A stretch of 64,000 nucleotides of DNA from Mesorhizobium sp. (GCF_017306545.1 NZ_JAFKID010000005.1:100220-164219), one strand, 5' to 3'. Counted from the stretch's first letter, positions 43,170 through 54,490 are shown. Notes: generated by a model not told the origin, from the letters alone. A program made the numbers and translations.

Positions 43170-46100
43170 ACCAGTTCCACTTCGACGACGCCGGGAACCG
43201 CGCGCAGGGCGGACGCCTCGCGCGGGCCGATGCGGTAGCGGTCGGGCAAGGCGATCTCGACTTCGCCCTGGGCCTCGCCCTTGAGGACGACGAAACTTAC
43301 ATAGCCCTCGCCCCTGACGCCGAGCTGGCTTGCCAGCGTATTCAGCGGGCCGGCGTCGCGCACGAAGATGCGCAGCGATTTCTGCACCTGCCCTGCCATG
43401 TCGTCCAGCGACTGCACCGTCTGGATGCGCATGTTGATGCCTTCCGGCCGATCCTCCGCCGAGACGGTGATGACGACCGACCGGCCGGGCTCCAGCATGT
43501 CGCGATACTGTACCAGCGTCTCGGAAAACATGACGGCCTCGTACTGGCCGGTCATATCGGAGAAATTGACGACGCCCATCTTGTTGCCGGTGCGCGTCTT
43601 GCGCTCCTGCTTCGACGTCACCGTGCCCGCCAACCGACCGGCGGTGGCGCCGCGCTTGACGGCGGCGGAGAACTCCGCCCAGTTCTGCACGCGCAGCTTT
43701 TCCAGCGCGGTCCTGTATTCGTCGAGCGGATGCGCCGAAAGGTAGAAGCCGACGACCTGGAATTCGCGATGCAGCCGGTCCGCCGGCAGCCAGGGCTCGG
43801 CCGTCGGCAGCGCCAGCGCCTGCGACTGGGCGCCGAGCGACGCGCCGAAAATATCGGCCTGGCCGAGCACGGCGTTCTCGTGCGCCATCGCCGCCAGACC
43901 CATCATCCGTTCGACGCCGGCCATCATGGCGGCGCGGTCATGGCCGAACCCGTCGAAGGCGCCGGCCATGATGAGGCTTTCGAAGACGCGCTTGCCGACG
44001 ATGCGGGGATCGACCCGCTCGCAGAAATCGGCGAGGCTCTTGAACGGCTGTTCTCCGCGCTTTTCCACGATATGCTCGACCGCGGCGTCGCCGACGCCCT
44101 TGATGGCGGCGAGCGAATAGAAAATCCTGTTTTCGCCGACCTCGAAGGGCCGGAAGGAAGTCTGCACCGAGGGCGCCACCACCTCGATGCCGAGGCGCAT
44201 GGCGTCCTGGCGGAAATCGGCCAGCTTGTCGGTGTTGGCCATGTCCAGCGTCATCGAGGCGGCAAGGAACTCGACCGGATAATGCGCCTTGAGATAGGCC
44301 GTCTGGTAGGACACCACGGCATAAGCGGCGGCGTGCGACTTGTTGAAGCCGTAGTCGGCGAACTTGGCCAGAAGGTCGAAGATGAAATCGGCCTGCGGCT
44401 TGGAAACGCCGCGCTCGACCGCACCGGTGACGAAGCGCTCGCGCTGCCTGTCCATCTCGGCGCGGATCTTCTTGCCCATGGCGCGGCGCAAAAGGTCGGC
44501 TTCGCCGAGCGAATAGCCGGCCAGTTCCTGCGCGATCTGCATGACCTGTTCCTGGTAGACGATGACGCCTTGCGTCTCCTTTACCAGATGGTCGATCTTG
44601 GGATGGATGGAGGCCGTCTCCTCCTCGCCGTGCTTGCGGGCGTTGTAGGTCGGGATGTTTTCCATCGGGCCGGGGCGGTAGAGCGCCACCAGCGCGATCA
44701 GGTCCTCGATGCGGTCCGGCTTCATGCCGATCAGCGCCTTGCGCATGCCCGCACTTTCCACCTGGAACACGCCGACAACCTCGCCGCGCGACAGCATGGA
44801 ATAGGTCGTCTCGTCATCCAGCGGGATATGCGCGAGATCGATGGCGACGCCGCGCCGGCGGATCAGCTTCACCGCCGTTTCCAGCACGGTCAGCGTCTTC
44901 AGGCCGAGGAAGTCGAACTTCACCAGTCCCGCCTGCTCGACATATTTCATGTTGAACTGCGTCACCGGCATGTCGGAGCGCGGATCGCGGTACATCGGCA
45001 CCAGTTCCGACAGCGGCCGATCGCCGATGACGATGCCGGCGGCGTGGGTCGAGGCGTGGCGGTAAAGCCCCTCCAGCTTTTGCGCCATGGCAAGCAGCGT
45101 CTGGACGATCGGCTCCTTCTCCGCCTCCTCGGCGAAGCGCGGCTCGTTGGCGATGGCCTCGGCGAGCTTGACCGGGTTGGCCGGATTCTGCGGCACCATC
45201 TTGGTGAGGCGATCCACCTGGCCGTAGGGCATTTGCAGGACGCGCCCGACGTCGCGCAGCACCGCCCTCGCCTGCAAGGTGCCGAAGGTGATGATCTGGC
45301 CGACCTGGTCGCGGCCGTATTTGCCCTGAACGTAGCGGATCACCTCCTCGCGCCGGTCCTGGCAGAAGTCGATGTCGAAGTCCGGCATCGAGACGCGGTC
45401 GGGGTTGAGGAAGCGCTCGAACAGCAGCGAGAAGCGCAGCGGGTCGATATCCGTGATGGTGAGAGCGTAGGCCACCAGCGAACCGGCGCCCGAGCCGCGC
45501 CCCGGCCCGACCGGAATCCCTTGCGCCTTCGCCCACTTGATGAAGTCCGACACGATCAGGAAGTAGCCGGGAAATTTCATCTTCTCGATGATGCCCAACT
45601 CGTATTCCAGCCGCTTGTCGTAATCCTCCTGCGTGTGGCCGGCCGTCGGCCCGTGCGCCGCCAGACGCTTCACAAGGCCTTCGCGCGCCTGCCGTTTCAG
45701 TTCTTCCGCCTCCGCTTTTTCGGCGGCTTCCGGGTCGGCGACACCGGCGCCGGCGAAGCGCGGCAGGATCGGCTTGTGCGTCCTGGGATAGAACGAGCAG
45801 CGGCGCGCGATCTCGACGGTGTTGTCCAGCGCTTCCGGCAGGTCGGCGAACAGCGCCGCCATCTCCGCCTGGCTCTTGAGATAGTTGTCGGGCGAAAGCC
45901 GCCGGCGCTGGTCGGTCGCGATGACCGAGCTTTCGGCGATGGCGATCAGCGCGTCATGCGCCTCGTAATCGTCGCGCGCCTGGAAAAAGGCCTCGTTGGT
46001 GGCGACCAGCGGCAGTTCGTGCCGGTAGGCAAGCTCGATTGCCGCCTGCTCGATCGCGTGGTCGTAGCCGCCGACGCGCTCCAGTTCGACATAGAGCCGG

Positions 46101-46693
46101 TCGCCGAACAGGGCCTTGAGGGCCAGAAGCCGGTTTTCGGCCAAGTCGCCATGGCCGTCTTTCAGCGCCTGCCCGAGCGGGCCGCGAGGCCCGCCGGTCA
46201 GGCAGATGACGCCGTCGCAATGGCCGGCCAGCATGTCCGTCGTCAGGTGGATCGGCTCGCCGGATGGCGTGTCGAGATAGACCTTGCTGACCAGCCGGAC
46301 CAGATTGGCATAGCCGGCTTCCGTCGCCGCGATCATCACCACCGGCCGCAGATCCGGTCCCTGCCGGCGCCGGTCGCGCTGGCCATCGGACGCTTCGCCG
46401 GAAAACGCCAGGTCGAGTTGGCAGCCGACGATGGGCTGGATGCCGTCCTTGATCGCCTTCTGGCCGAACTCCAGCGCGCCGAACAGATTGTTGGTGTCGG
46501 TGACGGCGACGGCCGGCGCCTCGTCCTTCAGCGCATGGCCGATGATCTTGCCGAGTTGGAGCGCGCCCTCCAGCAGCGAATAGGCCGAATGCACGCGCAG
46601 ATGAATGAACGGCCTCGCCGGCACTTCCGGCTTCGCCGCCTGCACAAGCGCCTCGCGCTTCAAGGGGTCGCGGGGAAGTTTTTCATCGGCCAT
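43166..46693 (-). CDS. dnaE: DNA polymerase III alpha subunit (replicative)
   Basis: This 1175-residue replicative polymerase contains an N-terminal PHP domain (HLRVHSAYSLLEGALQLG), the polymerase core with catalytic carboxylates (PDFDIDFCQDRREEVI), the fingers region with KSHAAAYAVVSYQTAYLK, a helix-hairpin-helix element (IKGVGDAAVEHIVEKRG), an OB fold near the C terminus, and a tau-binding tail. It is the main dnaE1-type protein: size and PHP agree, and no imuA/imuB genes are nearby. A 14-base palindrome (TCGGGAT-CA-ATCCCGA) lies 26 bases upstream of the ATG. Confidence 0.97.
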   Translation of the reverse strand: MADEKLPRDPLKREALVQAAKPEVPARPFIHLRVHSAYSLLEGALQLGKIIGHALKDEAPAVAVTDTNNLFGALEFGQKAIKDGIQPIVGCQLDLAFSGEASDGQRDRRRQGPDLRPVVMIAATEAGYANLVRLVSKVYLDTPSGEPIHLTTDMLAGHCDGVICLTGGPRGPLGQALKDGHGDLAENRLLALKALFGDRLYVELERVGGYDHAIEQAAIELAYRHELPLVATNEAFFQARDDYEAHDALIAIAESSVIATDQRRRLSPDNYLKSQAEMAALFADLPEALDNTVEIARRCSFYPRTHKPILPRFAGAGVADPEAAEKAEAEELKRQAREGLVKRLAAHGPTAGHTQEDYDKRLEYELGIIEKMKFPGYFLIVSDFIKWAKAQGIPVGPGRGSGAGSLVAYALTITDIDPLRFSLLFERFLNPDRVSMPDFDIDFCQDRREEVIRYVQGKYGRDQVGQIITFGTLQARAVLRDVGRVLQMPYGQVDRLTKMVPQNPANPVKLAEAIANEPRFAEEAEKEPIVQTLLAMAQKLEGLYRHASTHAAGIVIGDRPLSELVPMYRDPRSDMPVTQFNMKYVEQAGLVKFDFLGLKTLTVLETAVKLIRRRGVAIDLAHIPLDDETTYSMLSRGEVVGVFQVESAGMRKALIGMKPDRIEDLIALVALYRPGPMENIPTYNARKHGEEETASIHPKIDHLVKETQGVIVYQEQVMQIAQELAGYSLGEADLLRRAMGKKIRAEMDRQRERFVTGAVERGVSKPQADFIFDLLAKFADYGFNKSHAAAYAVVSYQTAYLKAHYPVEFLAASMTLDMANTDKLADFRQDAMRLGIEVVAPSVQTSFRPFEVGENRIFYSLAAIKGVGDAAVEHIVEKRGEQPFKSLADFCERVDPRIVGKRVFESLIMAGAFDGFGHDRAAMMAGVERMMGLAAMAHENAVLGQADIFGASLGAQSQALALPTAEPWLPADRLHREFQVVGFYLSAHPLDEYRTALEKLRVQNWAEFSAAVKRGATAGRLAGTVTSKQERKTRTGNKMGVVNFSDMTGQYEAVMFSETLVQYRDMLEPGRSVVITVSAEDRPEGINMRIQTVQSLDDMAGQVQKSLRIFVRDAGPLNTLASQLGVRGEGYVSFVVLKGEAQGEVEIALPDRYRIGPREASALRAVPGVVEVELV

Positions 46694-46718
46694 GAGATGG
46701 GGCGCAGCCTGCTAGGAC

Positions 46719-46734
46719 TCGGGATCAATCCCGA
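46719..46734. promoter_or_regulatory. Palindrome upstream of dnaE
   Basis: TCGGGAT-CA-ATCCCGA is a 7+7-base perfect dyad with a two-base centre, 26 bases upstream of the dnaE ATG. It may be an operator. No regulator is known. Confidence 0.3.
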
Positions 46735-46772
46735 ATGTATTAGCCCCAGCCATGCGATGCCAGCCGAACATT

Positions 46773-46809
46773 CCCCAGTTCACAGCCCAGGCCCCCAGTT
46801 CACGGCCCA
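46773..46809. repeat. Two 17-base tandem copies between pccA and dnaE
   Basis: CCCCAGTTCACAGCCCA (46773-46789) and CCCCAGTTCACGGCCCA (46793-46809) differ by one base in a 20-base period, 3 bases after the pccA stop. They lie in the ~120-base gap between pccA and dnaE. Confidence 0.7.
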
Positions 46810-46812
46810 AAC

Positions 46813-48825
<2,013 letters not shown>

Positions 48826-48999
48826 GCGCGCGTCGTCCTCCGGCTGGAATTTTTCTTTATGCCGTTCCGCATTGGCGCTCAAGCCGACGAACGGCCTAGG
48901 CAGCCGCGCATGTCCAGCCGCCGGCCGCTCGCTCGTGCCCTTCCCCCACCGGTGGGCGGCTGATAGCGTGCCGCCAACGAATCCTTGCAGGAGAATGCC

Positions 49000-50124
49000 A
49001 TGAAAACCCGCGCCGCCGTGGCCGTCGCCGCCGGAAAGCCGCTCGAGATCATGGAGGTCAACCTCGACGGCCCGCACGACGGCGAAGTCCTCATCGAGAT
49101 CAAGGCGACGGGCATCTGCCACACCGACGAATTCACGCTCTCGGGCGCCGACCCGGAAGGCATTTTCCCCGCCATCCTCGGCCATGAGGGCGCCGGCGTC
49201 GTGGTCGATGTCGGCAAGGGCGTGACGACGGTGAAGAAGGGCGACCACGTCATTCCGCTCTATACGCCCGAATGCCGCCAGTGCCCGTCCTGCCTGTCGC
49301 GCAAGACCAACCTGTGCACCGCCATCCGCGCCACGCAAGGCCAGGGCGTCATGCCCGATGGGACTTCGCGCTTCTCCATCGGCAAGGACAAGATTTTTCA
49401 CTATATGGGCTGCTCGACCTTCTCGAACTTCACCGTGCTACCCGAAATCGCGGTGGCGAAGGTCGATCCGGCCGCGCCCTTCGACAAGATCTGCTACATC
49501 GGCTGCGGCGTCACCACCGGCATCGGCGCCGTGCTCAACACCGCCAAAGTGGAGGAAGGCGCCACCGCCGCCGTGTTCGGCCTCGGCGGCATCGGCCTGA
49601 ACGTCATCCAGGGGCTCAAGCTCGCCGGCGCCGACATGATCATCGGCGTCGATCTCAACGACGACAAGAAGGCGTGGGGCGAGCGCTTCGGCCTGACGCA
49701 TTTCGTCAATCCGAAGAAGGTCGACAACGTCGTGCAGGCCATCGTCGAGATGACCAGGCGCGGCGCCGACCAGATCGGCGGCGCCGACTACACGTTCGAC
49801 TGCACCGGCAACGTGACGGTGATGCGCCAGGCGCTGGAATGCTCGCATCGCGGCTGGGGCCAGTCGATCGTCATCGGCGTGGCGGGCGCCGGCCAGGAGA
49901 TTTCGACGCGGCCGTTCCAGCTCGTCACCGGCCGCAGCTGGCGGGGCACCGCCTTCGGCGGCGCGCGCGGCCGCACCGACGTGCCGAAGATCGTCGACTG
50001 GTACATGAACGGCAAGATCGAGATCGACCCGATGATCACCCACACGCTCAGGCTGGAGGACATCAACAAGGGTTTCGACCTGATGCATGCGGGCGAGTCG
50101 ATCCGCAGCGTCGTCGTTTACTGA
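49000..50124 (+). CDS. frmA: S-(hydroxymethyl)glutathione dehydrogenase (class III alcohol dehydrogenase)
   Basis: This 374-residue zinc enzyme oxidises S-hydroxymethylglutathione with NAD+ and so detoxifies formaldehyde; it also reduces S-nitrosoglutathione. Catalytic zinc ligands are C40 and H62, and the structural zinc cysteines are C92, C95, C98 and C106. The NAD-binding glycines follow in VFGLGGIGLNVIQG. GCAGGAG, 6 bases before ATG 49000, decides the start. It is the first gene of frmA-gfa, divergent from pccA. Confidence 0.96.
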   Translation: MKTRAAVAVAAGKPLEIMEVNLDGPHDGEVLIEIKATGICHTDEFTLSGADPEGIFPAILGHEGAGVVVDVGKGVTTVKKGDHVIPLYTPECRQCPSCLSRKTNLCTAIRATQGQGVMPDGTSRFSIGKDKIFHYMGCSTFSNFTVLPEIAVAKVDPAAPFDKICYIGCGVTTGIGAVLNTAKVEEGATAAVFGLGGIGLNVIQGLKLAGADMIIGVDLNDDKKAWGERFGLTHFVNPKKVDNVVQAIVEMTRRGADQIGGADYTFDCTGNVTVMRQALECSHRGWGQSIVIGVAGAGQEISTRPFQLVTGRSWRGTAFGGARGRTDVPKIVDWYMNGKIEIDPMITHTLRLEDINKGFDLMHAGESIRSVVVY

Positions 50125-50136
50125 CCGGACAGGACG

Positions 50137-50706
50137 ATGGTCGAAAAACTGCATCCAGGCATCGACAAGGGCCTGCCGAAGAAGAGCGCCAGCTTCAAGG
50201 GCGGCACGCTGGTCTGCGCCTGCATCAACAATCCGGTCGAGGTCGAGATCGCCGGCCAAATCCTGCACAGCCACGCCTGCGGCTGCACGAAATGCTGGAA
50301 GCCGGCCGGCGCGCTGTTTTCGGTCGTCGCCGTGGTGCCGAGCGACAACGTCAGAGTCTCGGCCAACAAGTCGAAGCTCAGGGTGGTGGACAAGAAGGCC
50401 TTGATCCAGCGCCATGCCTGCCGCGCCTGCGGCGTCCATATGCACGGACCGGTCGAGAGCGAGCACCCGTTCCAGGGGCTCTCCTTCATCCACCCGGAGC
50501 GGTTCCGCGAAAGCGGCTGGGCGCCGCCCGGCTTCGCCGCCTTCGTCTCCTCCGTCATCGAGGCCGGCGTGCAGCCGTCCCGGATGAAGGGCATCCGCAA
50601 CAGTCTGGCAAAGGCCGGGCTCGTGCCCTACGACTGCCTGTCGCCGGCGCTGATGGACTACATCGCCGAATGGACGGCGAAAAAGACGGGCGCGTTGCCG
50701 GCTTGA
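50137..50706 (+). CDS. gfa: S-(hydroxymethyl)glutathione synthase
   Basis: This 189-residue CENP-V/GFA-fold enzyme speeds the joining of formaldehyde with glutathione, supplying FrmA. Zinc-binding cysteines are in [22 protein letters not shown] and [10 protein letters not shown]. It begins [25 protein letters not shown], the family N terminus. It lies 12 bases after frmA and overlaps the next gene, so the three are one unit. Confidence 0.96.
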   Translation: MVEKLHPGIDKGLPKKSASFKGGTLVCACINNPVEVEIAGQILHSHACGCTKCWKPAGALFSVVAVVPSDNVRVSANKSKLRVVDKKALIQRHACRACGVHMHGPVESEHPFQGLSFIHPERFRESGWAPPGFAAFVSSVIEAGVQPSRMKGIRNSLAKAGLVPYDCLSPALMDYIAEWTAKKTGALPA

Positions 50707-51173
50707 AGGAAAAACCGCAGATATTGGTCGATGCCGACGCCTGTCCCGTAAAGGCGGAGGTGCTGAAGGTGGCGGAGCGCTTGGGCGTGGCCGTTACCCT
50801 GGTATCCAACGGCGGCATGCGCCCCTCGCGCGACCCGATGGTCCGCAACGTCGTGGTCCCGAAGGAAAAAGCCGACGCCGCGGACGACTGGATCGTCGAA
50901 AACGCACATGCCAACGACGTCGTGGTGACGGCCGACATTCCGCTCGCCGCAAGGGCGGTGGCGCTCGGCGCGCATGTGCTGGGGCCGACCGGGCGGCCGT
51001 TCACGCCCGAGACGATCGGCATGGCCGTCGCGATGCGCGACCTGAAGCAGCATCTGCGCGAAACAGGCGAAAGCAAGGGCTATAACGCCGCTTTCACGCC
51101 GCGCGACCGTTCACGCTTTCTCGAAGAACTGGACCGCACCTTGCGTCGAGCCCTGAAAGCGGCCACGACATAG
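50703..51173 (+). CDS. UPF0178 (YaiI/YqxD) family protein
   Basis: This ~156-residue protein opens with [22 protein letters not shown] and has [43 protein letters not shown] and the tail [15 protein letters not shown], all family signatures. The fold resembles PIN-like nucleases, with the conserved acidic residues kept, but activity has not been shown. Start: TTG 50703 overlaps the gfa stop (TTGA). An ATG at 50670 would extend it 11 residues into gfa, so the start is uncertain. Confidence 0.8.
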   Translation: MKEKPQILVDADACPVKAEVLKVAERLGVAVTLVSNGGMRPSRDPMVRNVVVPKEKADAADDWIVENAHANDVVVTADIPLAARAVALGAHVLGPTGRPFTPETIGMAVAMRDLKQHLRETGESKGYNAAFTPRDRSRFLEELDRTLRRALKAATT

Positions 51174-51204
51174 GCAGCGAGCAAAACGGAGCGGCGTCGG
51201 CGAG

Positions 51205-51873
51205 ATGAGCACGACAGCAGCGAAAAAACCTGTTCACCGCCATGTACAATTCATGATTTCGGCCGTGATCGGCATCGCGGCTCTCGCGGTTGCGCTGATC
51301 CTGCACGCCCCGCTCGCTTATTCGATCGGCGCCAACGCCTTCTTCCTCTTTTACGTCGTGCTCGTCACACGGCTGATGCCGAGGCTGACGGCCGACTATC
51401 TCAGCCTTAATGCGCGCGCCACCGATCAGCCGGTGATCGTGATCTTCGCCGTCACGGCGGTGGTGGTTGGCGTCGCACTGGGAGTCCTGTTCCAGATCAT
51501 CAACAAGAAGGGCGTCGATACCGCCAGCCTGATCTTCGCGCTGGCTTCGATCCCGCTCGGCTGGCTCACCATTCATGCCATGACGGCGCTTCATTACGCG
51601 CATGTCTACTGGATGGACGACGAGCAGGCCGTATCGGAACCGGGCAAGAAAATCCCCGTCGGCGGCTTCCAGTTTCCCGGCACGAAACGGCCGCAGGGCT
51701 GGGACTTCCTCTATTTCGCGGTGGTGATCGGCATGACCGCGCAGACCTCCGACACCGCCGTCACCACCACTGAAATGCGGCGCATCGTGCTGCTGCATTC
51801 CATCGTCTCCTTCTTTTTCAACACGGTGATCGTCGCGGCGGCCGTCAACCTCGCCGTCAGTCTCGGCGGCTGA
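51205..51873 (+). CDS. DUF1345 family membrane protein
   Basis: This 222-residue protein has four to five transmembrane helices (HVQFMISAVIGIAALAVALIL, FFLFYVVLVTRL, VIVIFAVTAVVVGVALGVLF, and others). A conserved polar segment FPGTKRPQGWDFLYFAVVIGMTAQTSD is typical of DUF1345. Function is unknown. ATG 51205 is clear. It starts 31 bases after the UPF0178 gene, same strand. Confidence 0.8.
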   Translation: MSTTAAKKPVHRHVQFMISAVIGIAALAVALILHAPLAYSIGANAFFLFYVVLVTRLMPRLTADYLSLNARATDQPVIVIFAVTAVVVGVALGVLFQIINKKGVDTASLIFALASIPLGWLTIHAMTALHYAHVYWMDDEQAVSEPGKKIPVGGFQFPGTKRPQGWDFLYFAVVIGMTAQTSDTAVTTTEMRRIVLLHSIVSFFFNTVIVAAAVNLAVSLGG

Positions 51874-51979
51874 ACAGCCGCCAACAACAATTCGTGAACG
51901 GCATGAAACGCCGGCCTCCCCGCCCTCGTATAGAATGCGAGACGAACAGGGCGCCGCACCGGGCGGCCAAGGATCAGGA

Positions 51980-52861
51980 ATGGACGCCGCCATCGACAGC
52001 CATCCGCCACAGGCGCAAGCCGCAGAACAGGGCAAGGGACCCTTGGTCTACCGCCAATCGCGCTGGACGCGGCTGACGCACTGGGTCTGGGCGTTCGCGC
52101 TGTTCTTCATGCTGATGTCAGGCTTGCAGATCTTCAACGCCCGGCCTCAACTCTACATCGGCCAGGAATCCGGCTTCGGCTACGACAACACCGTCTTCCA
52201 GATCGGCGCGATGGATACCGATCACGGCCCGCGCGGTTTCACGAAAATTTTAGGCCACGCCTTCGACACCACCGGTGTGCTCGGCTGGTCCGGTCCGCCG
52301 GGACAGGAAAGCGCCCGCGCCTTCCCCTCCTGGGCGACGATTCCCTCCTATTATGACCTCGGCACGGCCCGGGTGATCCACTTCTTTTTCGCCTGGGTGC
52401 TCAGCGCCACGCTGCTTGTCTGGCTGGTCGCCGGCCTGCTGAACGGCCACATCGCGCGCGACCTGTTGCCGCGCATGAAGGACTTCAGACGCCTGCCCGC
52501 CGACATCGCCGCCCATCTGCGCCTGAAATTCCACCACGTCCGCGACTACAACACGTTGCAGAAGCTCACCTATGGCGGCGTGCTGTTCCTGCTGCTGCCG
52601 CTGATGATCGTCACCGGGCTCGCCATGTCGCCGTCGATGGATTCGCTGCTGCCGTGGCTGAACGAAATATTGGGCGGGCGCCAGACGGCGCGCACCATCC
52701 ATTTCAGCATCATGGTGCTTCTGGTGCTGTTCTTCCTCGCCCATATGCTGATGATCCTCGCCGCCGGCCCAATCAACGAACTGCGCTCGATCGTCACCGG
52801 CTGGTACCGCACCGACCCGCCCAGAACCGACAGCACCAACGACGGCGAAAGGAGCGCCTGA
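51980..52861 (+). CDS. Cytochrome b561-like membrane subunit
   Basis: This 293-residue protein has at least four membrane helices and histidines suited to two haem b groups: RLTHWVWAFALFFMLMSGL near residue 35, RVIHFFFAWVLSATLLVWL near 135, RTIHFSIMVLLVLFFLAHMLMI near 240. A ~60-residue periplasmic-like insert follows the first helix. The family usually passes electrons between quinone and a periplasmic molybdo- or hydrogenase partner. AAGGA lies 6 bases before ATG 51980. The molybdoenzyme starts one base after its stop, so the two are partners. Confidence 0.85.
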   Translation: MDAAIDSHPPQAQAAEQGKGPLVYRQSRWTRLTHWVWAFALFFMLMSGLQIFNARPQLYIGQESGFGYDNTVFQIGAMDTDHGPRGFTKILGHAFDTTGVLGWSGPPGQESARAFPSWATIPSYYDLGTARVIHFFFAWVLSATLLVWLVAGLLNGHIARDLLPRMKDFRRLPADIAAHLRLKFHHVRDYNTLQKLTYGGVLFLLLPLMIVTGLAMSPSMDSLLPWLNEILGGRQTARTIHFSIMVLLVLFFLAHMLMILAAGPINELRSIVTGWYRTDPPRTDSTNDGERSA

Positions 52862-52862
52862 C

Positions 52863-53651
52863 ATGGCCAAATTCCAGCTCAGCCGCCGAAAATTCCTCAC
52901 CGCCGCGAGCCTCGGCACCTCCGGCCTGTTGCTTTCCGGCTGCGACGCCTTCGACAGCCACCTCGGCATGGGCGACGGCTTGCGCTCCTTCCTCGAAGGG
53001 GCGAACGACCTCACCCATCGCGCCCAGCGCCTGCTGACACGCGACACGCTGGCGCCGGAATTTTCCGAGGCCGACATCCGCCAGCCGATGCGGCCGAACG
53101 GCATCACCGCGCCGGACGACGACACCTACAATGCCCTGCTCTCCAACAATTTCGCGGATTGGCGATTGCAGGTGACAGGGCTGGTGGAAAAACCGCTGTC
53201 GCTCAGTCTCGATCAGCTTCACGCCATGCCTTCGCGCACCCAGATCACCCGCCACGACTGCGTCGAGGGCTGGAGTTGCATCGCCAAATGGACCGGCACG
53301 CCGCTTGCGCTGGTGCTCGACAAGGCGGTGGTGAAATCTGAGGCGCGCTATGTCGTCTTCCACTGTCTCGACACGATCGACCACGACGCCTCCGGTGACG
53401 TGAAATATTACGGCTCGATCGACCTGATCGACGCCCGCCACCCGCAAACCATCCTGGCCTACGGTCTGAACGGCAAGCCGCTGCCGGTGGAAAACGGCGC
53501 GCCGCTGCGTGCCCGCGTCGAGCGCCAGCTCGGCTACAAGATGCCGAAATACCTGTCGAAGATCGAGCTCGTCTCCTCTTTCGCCGCGATGGGCGGAGGA
53601 CGTGGCGGCTATTGGGAAGACTATGGCTACGACTGGTACGGCGGCATCTGA
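52863..53651 (+). CDS. Tat-exported sulfite-oxidase-fold molybdoenzyme, putative lipoprotein
   Basis: This 262-residue protein has a twin-arginine signal (LSRRKFLTAASLG, R8-R9) running straight into a lipobox (LLLSGC) with C27 and Asp at +2. In enterobacteria Asp at +2 keeps a lipoprotein in the inner membrane. The mature part has the sulfite oxidase/YedY molybdopterin fold, with the metal-binding Cys expected at C133 (RHDCVEGWS) and a C-terminal block YKMPKYLSKIELV. The lipobox makes it unlike the soluble MsrP. With the cytochrome b gene ahead of it, it should oxidise or reduce a substrate at the outer face of the inner membrane; the substrate is unknown. Confidence 0.85.
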   Translation: MAKFQLSRRKFLTAASLGTSGLLLSGCDAFDSHLGMGDGLRSFLEGANDLTHRAQRLLTRDTLAPEFSEADIRQPMRPNGITAPDDDTYNALLSNNFADWRLQVTGLVEKPLSLSLDQLHAMPSRTQITRHDCVEGWSCIAKWTGTPLALVLDKAVVKSEARYVVFHCLDTIDHDASGDVKYYGSIDLIDARHPQTILAYGLNGKPLPVENGAPLRARVERQLGYKMPKYLSKIELVSSFAAMGGGRGGYWEDYGYDWYGGI

Positions 53652-53690
53652 AGTCGAACGTCCCCTTACCGGTCAGGTCATTTAATTTTC

Positions 53691-53714
53691 TTCCGTAACA
53701 ACAGGTTATCGGAA
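53691..53714. promoter_or_regulatory. Inverted repeat between the molybdoenzyme and the regulator
   Basis: TTCCGTAAC and GTTATCGGAA pair with one bulged base around a 5-base loop. It lies about 107 bases before the regulator's GTG and just after the molybdoenzyme stop, so it may be an operator or a weak terminator. Confidence 0.35.
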
Positions 53715-53820
53715 AAACCGGATTTGAACCTTGCGCTCTGCGGCCGTGCTGTCCATGCTTTGCCGATCCGCCGCATGGGGCGGCGGTTATCCTTTCAACC
53801 GCAAAAAGGAGGTGCTTCGG

Positions 53821-54210
53821 GTGCCCGACACCACGACCATTTTCGAACAGGAACAGGATCTCGACACGTTCGGCGGCAGGCTTTCGCGAGCCCGCGCCGC
53901 AAGCGGCCTTTCCGAAAAAGGACTCGCCTGGCGGCTGGGCGTCAAGCAGGCGACGATTCAGGCCTGGGAACGCGACCGTTCGCAGCCCAACGCCCAGCGC
54001 ATGAACCGGCTTTCCGGCCTGCTCGGCGTCAGCCTTTCGTGGTTTTTGCACGGCATGGGAAACGGGCCCGCCGATCTGGAAGACGAATCGGCGATGGATC
54101 TCGTCGGCCAGCAGTTGGCGAAGCTGAAACTGCTGCACGCCGAAACAGGCCAGTTGATCGGCCATATCGAGAGCCGGCTGGACAAGCTTTCGCAATCCTC
54201 CGCCGCCTGA
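53821..54210 (+). CDS. XRE-type helix-turn-helix transcriptional regulator
   Basis: This 129-residue protein has an N-terminal helix-turn-helix (~residues 18-75: FGGRLSRARAASGLSEKGLAWRLGV, then QATIQAWERDRSQPNAQRMNRLSGLLGV) of the Cro/CI type. The C-terminal part is a helical, likely coiled-coil stretch (QQLAKLKLLHAETGQLIGHIESRLDKL). A strong AAGGAGG seven bases upstream decides GTG 53821 over an upstream ATG. Its target is unknown. It lies 169 bases after the molybdoenzyme and just before the gcv leader. Confidence 0.8.
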   Translation: MPDTTTIFEQEQDLDTFGGRLSRARAASGLSEKGLAWRLGVKQATIQAWERDRSQPNAQRMNRLSGLLGVSLSWFLHGMGNGPADLEDESAMDLVGQQLAKLKLLHAETGQLIGHIESRLDKLSQSSAA

Positions 54211-54305
54211 TCGTCAGGCCGAATTTTCCGGTGTCGCCGGGAGGTGACAATCCGTCGCGCGCAGGCTATGGATAATGTGTCGGGGGCCGGCAAGGGCCCC
54301 AACCG

Positions 54306-54490
54306 TTTGCGGGAGAGAGCAGCGGAAGCTGCCGCCGAAGGGGAAATCGCCCGAAATCTCTCAGGCAAAAGAACCGTAGACGGGAAAGACACTCTGGAAA
54401 GTCGGGGAATCGAATGCCCCGCGCCGAAGGTGTAAGGCCTCCCGACAGAGTTCCGGGGCGCCGAGTCTCTCAGGCTTCAGACAGAGGGGC
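54306..54490 (+). ncRNA. Tandem glycine riboswitch
   Basis: Two glycine aptamers in series precede gcvT. Aptamer 1 includes GGGAGAGAGC, GCCGCCGAAGGGGAAA and ATCTCTCAGGC. Aptamer 2 begins about 54391 (ACTCTGGAAAGTCGGGG) and includes GCGCCGAAGGTGTAAGG and AGTCTCTCAGGCTTCAGAC. Conserved aptamer blocks repeat as expected for the cooperative tandem form. It should switch on gcvT-gcvH-gcvP when glycine is plentiful. The block ends ~50 bases before gcvT. Confidence 0.93.
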
